From Pontiellaceae bacterium B12227 (GTDB taxonomy: Bacteria > Verrucomicrobiota > Kiritimatiellia > Kiritimatiellales > Pontiellaceae): a stretch of DNA of 64,000 nt. How positions within the stretch are numbered: the first letter of the stretch is position 1; every line of letters starts with the position of its first letter. Below, one piece after another: positions 17,885 through 26,379 of the stretch. The notes beneath the pieces are model-generated. The model saw nothing but the letters and a program-made list of their open reading frames with translations, was not told the DNA's origin and did not search any database. The position numbers and the translations under genes were made by a program. The DNA lies in contig JAROAZ010000027.1 in the NCBI GenBank assembly GCA_029432775.1, forward strand, positions 22,350 through 86,349, written 5' to 3'.

Positions 17885-20350
17885 ATGGCAATAAAACAAC
17901 TGAACATCGTATTGGCCTGCGCATGGGCGATTGCTATCCATGCCGCTCCGTCTCCCGATGTCCGGGAATTCGATGTCATCCTAAGTAATATCGAGCGCTA
18001 CCATCCAACGCACTGGAACGAATACAAAAAGGTGGCGGCCCAGACGCTGCGCTCCGATGCACTGATTCTCGAATCCGACCGCACTCCGGTGGATGTTGTG
18101 CTCCGCCGCACGCAGGCACTGGCCGATCATCTGCATGTCGGTCAGCATCAGGCGGCGCTCGATGCGCTGAAAAAGAAAAACAAGCCCGACCTTACCGTAG
18201 AGCAGCAGCGGGATCTCTTTCGTGAAGCGGTGCAGCTCCGCAGAAAAATTTCATTTTCCAACCCGCTGCTCGATTTTGATTCGCTGCTCTTCCTTAAACA
18301 CAACACGAAGGCGCGCGGGGACAATCATATGGTCGACCAATATCTCGGCCTGAACCAGTCGGCCGGCGGAGGGGTGTTCCGGCTGGATGCTCCGTTTTCC
18401 AATGATTGGAAAATATCCAGCCTGTTGAAAACCGATCAGCTCGATCAGAAGAACGGCTCCTTCATCTCGCTCGACCTGGACTACGACGCCGACGAAATCC
18501 TTTTCGCCTACACGGCGCTCGACTGGAAAAACTTCCAGGGGTCGGAAAAGTGGGAAGGGCAGCCCTGGAATGCCCGGGAGGCCGCCCATAAAACCTGGAA
18601 CAAACACTATTGTTTCCAGGAGGAATCTTCCTTCCACATCTTCAAGGCCCGCGCCGACGGTTCCGACCTGCGGCAACTGACCCACGGCCAGTGGGACGAC
18701 TTCGATCCGGTCTTCCTGCCGAGCGGCCGCATTGTTTTCATTTCGGCCCGGGCCGGGGGAACCCAGCGCTGCGGCTACCGTTACATTCCCACCTACACCC
18801 TGTTCGGAATGATGCCCGATGGATCCGATATCCAGCAGTTCAGCTGGCACGATACCAACGAATGGCATCCGAGCGTCAACCACGACGGTATGCTGGTCTA
18901 CACCCGCTGGGACTATGTCGACCGCGACTCCGACATTGCCCACCATCTGTGGTTCTGCTATCCCGACGGACGCGACCCGCGCTCAATGCATGGCAACTAT
19001 CCCGCCCGCCGATCTTCCAGACCCTGGATGGAAATGAGTATCCGCGCGGTGCCCGGTTCACATAAATACACCGCCGTCGCCGCGCCCCACCACGGCGAGG
19101 CCTACGGCTCGCTCGTTCTGATCGATCAATCGGTTCCCGACGACCGGGCGATGTCGCAGATCAAACGCATCACACCGCTCTCGGCCTTTCCCGAATCCGA
19201 AATAACCCCCGGACTCTCCTTCCGCGATGCCAAGGGAAATAAGCATCAGGACTGGAACTACGGCACGCCGTGGCCGCTCAGCGAAGATTTCTATCTCTGC
19301 GTCTACTCGGAAAAAAATCAGGGCAACTACGGCATTTATCTGGTCGACAGTTTCGGTAACCGCGAGCTGATCTACCGCGATCCGGAAATCGCCTGCCTCG
19401 ACCCGATCCCGTTCCGTCCGCGCACCCGTCCGCCGGGCATTCCGGTGCAGACCCAGCAGATGCAGGCCGACCGCGATCCCGGCCTGGATCCATCGACGGG
19501 AACTATTTCGGTGATGAACGTCTACGAAGGCGAGTTTCCGATTCCGGAAGGCGTGAAAATTAAGGAAATGCGGATTATTAACGTTTTCCCGAAATCGACG
19601 CATAAAATCACCAACCCGCGCATCGGTTATGCCGATCAGTCGATCGCCCGCGGTGTGCTCGGCACCGTGCCGGTTGAAGAGGACGGCAGTGTCTTCTTTG
19701 AGTGCCCGACCGGCGCAGGCATCTATTTCCAACTGCTGGATGAAAACGGGATGATGGTGCAGAACATGCGGTCCGACACCTATCTGCATCCCGGGGAAAA
19801 ACTCACCTGCATCGGGTGCCACGAAAATAAATATACCGCGCCGAAAATCAGCGCCATGCCGCTCGCGATGCGGCGCCCGCCTTCAAAAATTAAACCCGAA
19901 GCGCCCGGCTCGTATCCGCTGACTTTTCCGCGCCTGGTTCAGCCTGTGCTCGATAAGCATCCGGAATTTTTTGCTTCGGTCTATCCGGATAAAAACCTCA
20001 GCGGAACGGAGTTCGGGAAGTGGGGCTGGTCGGAAGCCATGCTGACGCTCTCCGAAGATGCCTGGGGCAAGCACGGCGGGAACGGCGCGCTCTACAAAAA
20101 GAACAAGCGCTCCTATTCGATCCCGATGCAGGAAGGCGCCCGCGTTTCCAACCTTTGGAAAAAACTTGAAGCCGCCGGCGCACGGGAAATGCTGCCTTCC
20201 GAAGATCTTCGCCGCATCACGCTCTGGCTCGACTGTAACAGCAATTTCTACGGCGCCTACCGCGACATTGAAAAGCAGGCCGCCGGCGAGGCGGTGGAGC
20301 CGCGGCACGGCATACCGGCATGGTCGGCATTCAAACAATTTGTTCATTAA
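17885..20350 (+). CDS. HzsA-related propeller/cytochrome c protein (one heme motif)
   Basis: An 821-residue exported protein. I use the ATG at 17885 (MAIKQLNIVLACAWAIAIHA, a signal peptide), preceded by GAAGGA; the frame extends to 17846. The body has PD40/TolB-like repeats (LTHGQWDDFDPVFLPSGRIVFIS, HPSVNHDGMLVYTRWDYVDRD) as in hydrazine synthase alpha-like proteins. One c-type heme site, CIGCH, lies at residues 642-646. Where the two relatives in this cluster have a second CxxCH, this protein reads LDKHPEFFASVYPDK, so that heme is absent. First gene of the operon; periplasmic electron-transfer or substrate-binding role inferred. It does not imply hydrazine synthesis. Confidence 0.85.
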   Translation: MAIKQLNIVLACAWAIAIHAAPSPDVREFDVILSNIERYHPTHWNEYKKVAAQTLRSDALILESDRTPVDVVLRRTQALADHLHVGQHQAALDALKKKNKPDLTVEQQRDLFREAVQLRRKISFSNPLLDFDSLLFLKHNTKARGDNHMVDQYLGLNQSAGGGVFRLDAPFSNDWKISSLLKTDQLDQKNGSFISLDLDYDADEILFAYTALDWKNFQGSEKWEGQPWNAREAAHKTWNKHYCFQEESSFHIFKARADGSDLRQLTHGQWDDFDPVFLPSGRIVFISARAGGTQRCGYRYIPTYTLFGMMPDGSDIQQFSWHDTNEWHPSVNHDGMLVYTRWDYVDRDSDIAHHLWFCYPDGRDPRSMHGNYPARRSSRPWMEMSIRAVPGSHKYTAVAAPHHGEAYGSLVLIDQSVPDDRAMSQIKRITPLSAFPESEITPGLSFRDAKGNKHQDWNYGTPWPLSEDFYLCVYSEKNQGNYGIYLVDSFGNRELIYRDPEIACLDPIPFRPRTRPPGIPVQTQQMQADRDPGLDPSTGTISVMNVYEGEFPIPEGVKIKEMRIINVFPKSTHKITNPRIGYADQSIARGVLGTVPVEEDGSVFFECPTGAGIYFQLLDENGMMVQNMRSDTYLHPGEKLTCIGCHENKYTAPKISAMPLAMRRPPSKIKPEAPGSYPLTFPRLVQPVLDKHPEFFASVYPDKNLSGTEFGKWGWSEAMLTLSEDAWGKHGGNGALYKKNKRSYSIPMQEGARVSNLWKKLEAAGAREMLPSEDLRRITLWLDCNSNFYGAYRDIEKQAAGEAVEPRHGIPAWSAFKQFVH

Positions 20351-20373
20351 GGTCAGTGAAAGGAAAAGAGATC

Positions 20374-21924
20374 ATGAAGAAGCATATATTGATGACGGCG
20401 CTGTTGGTATGCACTGCGGCCGTGGCAGACAAACCCAACTTTCTGTTTATTCTGGTGGACGATCTGGGCAAGCAGGATATCGGAATTGAAGGATCCACCT
20501 TTTATGAAACGCCGAACATCGATGCGCTCGCACGTTCGGGCATGCGGTTCGAGAACGGATATGCAGCCTGTCAGGTCTGCAGTCCGTCCCGCGCAAGCAT
20601 CATGCTGGGCACGGCTCCGCCACGCCACGGCATTACGCAGTGGATCGGGGCGAAGTCCGGAATGGCCTACAAGCGTAACGATCCGGTGATGCCCGCCGAC
20701 TACGTCCATAACCTGCCCGCCAGCGATACCACCCTGGCGGAGGCGCTTAAAGCCGGCGGCTATAAAACCTTCTTTGCCGGCAAATGGCACCTCGGAAGCA
20801 AGGGCTCCTGGCCGGAGGATCATGGTTTCGATATCAATATCGGCGGCTGGGATAAAGGTTCCCCGAGCGGCGGCTATTTTTCACCCTACAAGAACCCGAA
20901 CCTCAGCAACGGACCGGATGGCGAAGCGCTGGCCATCCGCCTGGCAAACGAAACGGCCTCGTTTATGGACGATCATCAGGACCAGCCATTCCTTGCCTAC
21001 CTTTCGTTCTATCTGGTGCATGGTCCCATCCAGACCTCGGAAGAACTGTGCAATAAATATCGCGCCAAAGCCGATAAGATGGGGCTGACAGAAAATGACG
21101 TGCGCTTCAAATTCGACCGCCGCCTGCCGGTGCGGCAGGTGCAGGATAACCCGATTTACGGCGGCATGATGGAAACGCTCGACGACGCCGTCGGCATTGT
21201 CCTGAACAAACTGAAAGAAACCGGCCTCGATAAAAACACCGTGGTCATCTTTACCGGCGACAACGGCGGCGTTACCTCCGGCGATGCCTTTGCGACCAGT
21301 TCGCTGCCGCTGCGCGGCGGAAAGGGGCGGCAATGGGAAGGCGGTTTCCGCGAGCCTTACTACATCCGTGCGCCGGGCGTTGCCAGACCGGGCTCAATTT
21401 CCACGGTGCCGGCCATCGGGATGGACTTTTTCCCGACCATGCTCGAACTGGCCGACCTTCCGCTCCTGCCGAAGCAGCATGTGGACGGGGTCAGTCTCGT
21501 TCCGGCACTCAAGGGAGCACCCATGCCGGACCGCGCTCTGTTCTGGCACTATCCGCACTACGGAAATCAGGGCGGCGAGCCGTCATCGATCATCCGCTCC
21601 GGCGACTGGAAGCTGATTTTTTATCACGAAGACCAGCGCATGGAACTGTATAACCTGGCCGACGATATCGGCGAGCAGGCCGACCTCGCCGCAAAACATC
21701 CGGAAAAGGTAAGCGGGCTGAAGAAGCAGCTCGATGCATGGCTGGCGGATACCGGCGCGGTGATGCCCGAAAAGGATGCCCGCTTCAACGAAGCCAAGTT
21801 TGAAGCCAAACTCGAAAATGCCCGCACCAAACGCATGCGGGGGCTGGAAGAGCAGCATGCCCGCTTCCTGGATATGGAGTGGCAACCCAACAAGGACTGG
21901 TGGGGCAGCGCGGCCCGGGACTAA
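20374..21924 (+). CDS. secreted type I sulfatase
   Basis: A 516-residue arylsulfatase-family enzyme that removes sulfate esters, probably in the periplasm. A signal peptide covers about residues 1-18. Metal ligands sit in ILVDDLG. The formylglycine motif is CSPSR, with Cys69 to be oxidised. Other family blocks are FFAGKWHLGS, VIFTGDNGGV and the C-terminal sheet region SGDWKLIFYHED. The start at 20374 has an AGGAAAAGAG ribosome site. It lies 23 bases after the first HzsA-related gene and 9 bases before the second, in one operon. The natural substrate is probably a sulfated sugar, not determinable from sequence. Confidence 0.95.
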   Translation: MKKHILMTALLVCTAAVADKPNFLFILVDDLGKQDIGIEGSTFYETPNIDALARSGMRFENGYAACQVCSPSRASIMLGTAPPRHGITQWIGAKSGMAYKRNDPVMPADYVHNLPASDTTLAEALKAGGYKTFFAGKWHLGSKGSWPEDHGFDINIGGWDKGSPSGGYFSPYKNPNLSNGPDGEALAIRLANETASFMDDHQDQPFLAYLSFYLVHGPIQTSEELCNKYRAKADKMGLTENDVRFKFDRRLPVRQVQDNPIYGGMMETLDDAVGIVLNKLKETGLDKNTVVIFTGDNGGVTSGDAFATSSLPLRGGKGRQWEGGFREPYYIRAPGVARPGSISTVPAIGMDFFPTMLELADLPLLPKQHVDGVSLVPALKGAPMPDRALFWHYPHYGNQGGEPSSIIRSGDWKLIFYHEDQRMELYNLADDIGEQADLAAKHPEKVSGLKKQLDAWLADTGAVMPEKDARFNEAKFEAKLENARTKRMRGLEEQHARFLDMEWQPNKDWWGSAARD

Positions 21925-21933
21925 GAAAATACG

Positions 21934-24306
21934 ATGAATCGAGACCTCCTTACATTCATTTTTATTCCTGCTCTTGCGGCGATACCGCTGTCTCATGGGA
22001 GCGAGGTTGAAAGCCAGTACAGAAATCTGGAATTCGATTTGGCACGTACCGCGCATTTCGAACGGGTAAGCGGCGAGACGTTTCATCCGCAGGCGCTCGT
22101 GACCAAGGCCGATCGCGATCCGCTCAATATTCTCCTGCGTCGCACCCGTGCGCTGCTTGATGATATTGCGCACATGTCCGGAGCGCCTGAAATGGGTGCT
22201 TTTGAGAGGAGGCTCTCCAACCTTGAAAAGGCCGAAGGCGATCGCAGGGAGCTCTTCAGTCAGGCCCATGCCCTGCGCCGGGAAATTGCATTTTCCAATC
22301 CGTTGTTGAACTTTGACAAACTACTGTTCATTAAACGCCACCGCTCAAACTTCAGCCATATGTGCGATCAGTTCTATGGTGCGCATGCCCGGCCGGGCGG
22401 AAGCGTCTATGTGCTCGACAATCCTTTCTCGGATGCTCCGGTCGTTACGGACCTTTTAAAAGGTCAGGGGCTCGCTGGGGGCAGCTTTCTTTCGCCGGAA
22501 CTTTCGTTCGACGGCCGGCAGGTACTGTTTGCCTATACGGAATGCACAGGAGATAAAAAGCATATCGTACACCTCGATCATGAGCGGGGCCATTGGAACG
22601 TGGGGCGTTCGTACCATCTCTATTCCGCCGACCTCAATGCCGCCGGGAAAACATCCGGTGTTCGGAAACTGACCGACGGCACCTTTAACGATTTTGATCC
22701 GTGCTTTCTCCCCAACGGGCGCGTGGCCTTTATCTCCGAACGGCGCGGCGGATACCTGCGCTGCGGGCGCGACTGCCCATCGTACACCGTGCATGATATG
22801 AACCCGGATGGCTCTGATATCCGCATACTCAGTCCGCACGAAAATAATGAATGGCAACCGAGCGTGCTGCACGATGGCATGCTGGCCTACACCCGCTGGG
22901 ATTATGTGGACCGTCATGGCTGCGTGGCCCACCATCCATGGATCATGACGCCCGACGGTCGCGACTCACGGGCTGTGCATGGCAACTTTTCTGTAAAGGC
23001 GCAACGAGCTGATATGGAAATGGATCTTCGTGCCGTCCCGGGATCGCATAAAATCGTCGGTACCGCCGCGCCGCATCACGGACAGGCGTACGGCTCGATT
23101 ATTATAGTGGATCCTCGTACTCCGGATGACGATGCCATGGCGCCGGTCAAGCGTCTCACACCCGACGTCGCTTTTCCCGAAAGCCAGAAGGGCAAACAGG
23201 TCTATGGCACCCCCTGGCCGCTTTCTGAAAAATACCACCTCGTTGTCTACGACGCAAAGATGCAGCAGCGCAACGGGCGGCAGGGCGATAAAACCAATCC
23301 GCGGGGGGAATATGGCATCTATCTGCTCGATGCCTTCGGAAATAAAATTCTCATTTATCGTGATCCTGAAATCGCCTGCCTGAGTCCCATCCCGCTGCGC
23401 CCGCGCCCGATGCCGCCTGTGCTGCCGGAAAGAAGTAACCGATTGGAAAAGCATCCGAAGATGGAAGGCACGATGGCTGTCTTGAACATCTACGATAGTC
23501 TGATGCCCTGGCCGGAAAATACCAGAATCACCGCTTTGCGCATCTATCAGATTCATCCGAGTTCAACTCCGTCCGGACCGCGCCCTCATGAAACGGGCAA
23601 ACGTATTGCGGAAGCCGGCGACTCGGTCAATCTGACGCGCCGCATCATCGGCACCGTGCCGGTCGAATCTGATGGCAGTGCCTTCTTTAAAGTCCCTGCG
23701 CTGAAGGAACTCTATTTCCAGGCACTGGATGAAGGCGGACTGGCGGTTCAGTCGATGCGCTCTTCTACCTGGGTACAACCCGGGGAACAACTGATTTGTA
23801 TGGGCTGTCATGAGCCGAAAAACCGTGCGCCACTCCAACCGCAAAAAACTGCCCTTGCCCTTCAGCGAAAGCCATCCGTTCCTCAGGCGGATGTGGATGG
23901 CACCAATCCGTTCAGCTATCCCCGTCTTGTACAACCTGTGCTCGATAAACACTGCGTTTCCTGCCACGACAACACTCATGCTCTGCCGCTTGACCGCCAA
24001 ATCGTGCAGGCCAATCTGGGAAAAGGAAAGACGAGTGTCTTCCGCTCTTACGACAGTCTCATTCACGAATACGGTTTCTGGAAGTTCGGCGATCACTACC
24101 GCACCATTCCGGGTGAATTCGGTGCGCGCGCCTCTAAGCTCTACAAGATGCTCAAGGCCGGACACAGCGATGTGAAGCTTTCCGATGAAGAGCTGCACCG
24201 CATCACGGTCTGGCTCGACTCGATGTCGAATTTCTACGGCGTCTACGAAAAAGAAGGCGGCCTCGCCCAGCTCCGCGGCGAGATCGTTGAACCCACATTG
24301 GAATGA
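21934..24306 (+). CDS. HzsA-related propeller/diheme cytochrome c protein
   Basis: A 790-residue paralogue of the proteins at 17885 and 26380. A signal peptide covers about residues 1-22. The propeller part contains LTDGTFNDFDPCFLPNGRVAFIS and QPSVLHDGMLAYTRWDYVDR. Two c-type heme sites are present: CMGCH at residues 622-626 and CVSCH at 674-678. Two hemes make it a candidate periplasmic electron carrier or oxidoreductase subunit. It is 9 bases after the sulfatase, and its stop overlaps the ATG of the next gene (ATGA). No strong ribosome site is seen, so translation may be coupled to the sulfatase. Confidence 0.87.
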   Translation: MNRDLLTFIFIPALAAIPLSHGSEVESQYRNLEFDLARTAHFERVSGETFHPQALVTKADRDPLNILLRRTRALLDDIAHMSGAPEMGAFERRLSNLEKAEGDRRELFSQAHALRREIAFSNPLLNFDKLLFIKRHRSNFSHMCDQFYGAHARPGGSVYVLDNPFSDAPVVTDLLKGQGLAGGSFLSPELSFDGRQVLFAYTECTGDKKHIVHLDHERGHWNVGRSYHLYSADLNAAGKTSGVRKLTDGTFNDFDPCFLPNGRVAFISERRGGYLRCGRDCPSYTVHDMNPDGSDIRILSPHENNEWQPSVLHDGMLAYTRWDYVDRHGCVAHHPWIMTPDGRDSRAVHGNFSVKAQRADMEMDLRAVPGSHKIVGTAAPHHGQAYGSIIIVDPRTPDDDAMAPVKRLTPDVAFPESQKGKQVYGTPWPLSEKYHLVVYDAKMQQRNGRQGDKTNPRGEYGIYLLDAFGNKILIYRDPEIACLSPIPLRPRPMPPVLPERSNRLEKHPKMEGTMAVLNIYDSLMPWPENTRITALRIYQIHPSSTPSGPRPHETGKRIAEAGDSVNLTRRIIGTVPVESDGSAFFKVPALKELYFQALDEGGLAVQSMRSSTWVQPGEQLICMGCHEPKNRAPLQPQKTALALQRKPSVPQADVDGTNPFSYPRLVQPVLDKHCVSCHDNTHALPLDRQIVQANLGKGKTSVFRSYDSLIHEYGFWKFGDHYRTIPGEFGARASKLYKMLKAGHSDVKLSDEELHRITVWLDSMSNFYGVYEKEGGLAQLRGEIVEPTLE

Positions 24307-25196
24307 ATATGAAAACAAAAAAATGGCCGCAAAGAGGCACGAAGGCCTGGGCGGGAATGCCTTTGTGGATCCTATGCCTTTTCTTGGCAATAAATTCGGG
24401 TGCAAAGGAAATCAAGCACCGTTTTCTGGCGAAGGATGAGTCGCGGGCGCAGTTGCACTATGTGGATCAGTTCGACTCTTCCAATGATTGGAAGATTCAA
24501 CTGGAAAAGGGCTGCCGCGATATCCGGTTGCTGGAAAGCAACCGGGTGTTAGTGTCGCATACCGACGGCTATGCAGAGTTTGATCTCGCAACCCGGAAGA
24601 AGGTTGCTGAAGTGCGCGATCCACGGTTCAGGAAGACCGAAACCGTTACGCGCCTGCCAAACGGAAATACGATTCTTGGAGCGAATAAAAAAGGGATCAC
24701 CTTTTTCGAGGTTAAGTCTGGCGGAGCGGTGGTTCGCGAAGCGAACTTTCCGCAGTTTCAAACCATGCGCCTGATGCGGCTCTCACCACAAGGTCATTTT
24801 CTGTTCGGTGCCAATACCGACCATGTTATTGAGGCCGACTGGAGCGGAAAGGTCTATGCCGATTTTCAGGTGCCGGGTGCAAAGCATATTTACTGGATCC
24901 GTAAAATGGACTCCGGCTGTCGTGTTTCAACGGGCTATGGAAAATCGATTGTCGATGTAACGCCGGACGGCGAGGTGCTGCGAACGCTCGGCGGGACGGA
25001 TGCATACCATTTTTTTTCGAGACCGTTTGAACTGCCCCGCGGTCATATTGTGGCATGTAACTGGACGGGGCATAAACCCGGCGACAGCGAGCGGGGACCG
25101 CAGCTGGTGGAGTTCGATGCTGAAGGCAACGTGGTCTGGAAGTGGCACGATCCCGTCCGCGCCGGAACGATTCATGGCGTTATCATTTTAAAATAA
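24303..25196 (+). CDS. exported beta-propeller-like protein
   Basis: A 297-residue protein with a hydrophobic export segment at about residues 17-35 (GMPLWILCLFLAINSGAKE) after an unusually basic N-terminus. The mature part has repeated blades: RDIRLLESNRVLVSHTDGYAEFD, TVTRLPNGNTILGANKKG and LMRLSPQGHFLFGANTDH, then PFELPRGHIVACNWTG. This is a PQQ/WD40-like or arylsulfotransferase-like propeller. No heme motif is seen. The ATG at 24303 overlaps the upstream TGA, and a second ATG at 24309 is a possible start. It may hold the substrate or partner the dehydrogenase that follows. Function not known. Confidence 0.75.
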   Translation: MNMKTKKWPQRGTKAWAGMPLWILCLFLAINSGAKEIKHRFLAKDESRAQLHYVDQFDSSNDWKIQLEKGCRDIRLLESNRVLVSHTDGYAEFDLATRKKVAEVRDPRFRKTETVTRLPNGNTILGANKKGITFFEVKSGGAVVREANFPQFQTMRLMRLSPQGHFLFGANTDHVIEADWSGKVYADFQVPGAKHIYWIRKMDSGCRVSTGYGKSIVDVTPDGEVLRTLGGTDAYHFFSRPFELPRGHIVACNWTGHKPGDSERGPQLVEFDAEGNVVWKWHDPVRAGTIHGVIILK

Positions 25197-25211
25197 ATAA
25201 GGAACATACCG

Positions 25212-26354
25212 ATGAACTTTGATTATCACATCCCGACTAAAATTCTGTTTGGTGCAGGAAAATTAAATCAGTTGGCCGAAGAGCCGCTGCCGGGTACCAA
25301 AGCACTGATTGTAATTTCGAACGGAACATCCATGCGCAAGCATGGCTATCTCCAACGGTTGGAAGAGCTGCTGAAGCAGCAGAATATAGAAACGATTGTT
25401 TATGACAAAATTCAGGCGAACCCCATTAAGGAACATGTGATGGAAGGCGCGGCAGTTGCCAAAGAGAACGACTGTGATTTTGTGGTGGCGCTCGGCGGCG
25501 GATCGCCGATCGATGCGGCGAAAGCGATTGCGATTATGGCGGTCAACCCGGGCGACTACTGGGATTATATCGGAAGCGGATCCGGCAAAGGCGAGCCGGT
25601 TGAAAACGGTGCGTTGCCGATTGTGGCGGTCACGACCACCGCGGGCACCGGTACTGAGGCCGATCCGTGGACGGTGATTACCAACGGCAACGAAAAGATC
25701 GGCTTCGGTGTTCCGCCGTTTACCTTCCCGACCATCTCGGTGGTGGATCCGGAGCTGATGGTTTCGATCCCGCCGCACCTGACGGCCTATCAGGGATTCG
25801 ATGCTTTTTTCCACGCGGTCGAGGGCTACATTGCCAACGTGGCGACGCCGATGAGCGACATCTATGCACTGGAAAGCATTCGGCTCGTGGCGGAATATCT
25901 GCCGCGCGCGGTGGCCGATGGATCGGATCTGGAAGCGCGTGAAAAGGTGGCGCTGGCCAATACGCTTTCCGGGTTGGTGGAATCGACGTCCTGCTGCATC
26001 TCGGAACATTCGCTGGAGCACGCCATGAGCGCGTTTCATCCGGAGCTTCCGCACGGAGCAGGGCTGATTCTGCTTTCCGAAACCTATTTCAGTCATTTCG
26101 CGCCGCACTGCGCCGAGCGTTATACGAAAATGGCGTCGGCGATGGGCGGAACCAATTTTGTGGCCGAGCTGGTGGCGATGCAGGAGCAATGCGGGGTGCG
26201 CAATTTAAAGATGTCCGACTTCGGGATCATGGAAGATGAGCTGGAAGCAATTGCGGCCAATGCGTTCGATACGATGGGTTTCCTGTGTGATTTTGACCCG
26301 GCGCCGCTCTCGCCGGAACAGGCTGTTACTATTCTGCGAACAGCCTACCGATAG
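25212..26354 (+). CDS. iron-containing alcohol dehydrogenase
   Basis: A 380-residue NAD(P)-dependent group III alcohol dehydrogenase, the usual length. The dinucleotide motif is GGGSPIDAAKAIAIM. The metal ligands lie in YQGFDAFFHAVEGY and SEHSLEHAMSAFHPELPHGAG. It has no signal peptide and should act in the cytoplasm, oxidising an alcohol or reducing an aldehyde. An AAGGAACATACCG leader gives a good start. It sits between exported proteins of the HzsA-related cluster, so it probably processes a product of that pathway, for example a lactaldehyde-type aldehyde from a deoxy sugar. That substrate is inference only. Confidence 0.95.
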   Translation: MNFDYHIPTKILFGAGKLNQLAEEPLPGTKALIVISNGTSMRKHGYLQRLEELLKQQNIETIVYDKIQANPIKEHVMEGAAVAKENDCDFVVALGGGSPIDAAKAIAIMAVNPGDYWDYIGSGSGKGEPVENGALPIVAVTTTAGTGTEADPWTVITNGNEKIGFGVPPFTFPTISVVDPELMVSIPPHLTAYQGFDAFFHAVEGYIANVATPMSDIYALESIRLVAEYLPRAVADGSDLEAREKVALANTLSGLVESTSCCISEHSLEHAMSAFHPELPHGAGLILLSETYFSHFAPHCAERYTKMASAMGGTNFVAELVAMQEQCGVRNLKMSDFGIMEDELEAIAANAFDTMGFLCDFDPAPLSPEQAVTILRTAYR

Positions 26355-26379
26355 TATTCTTCAATAGACGAGGTATCAG

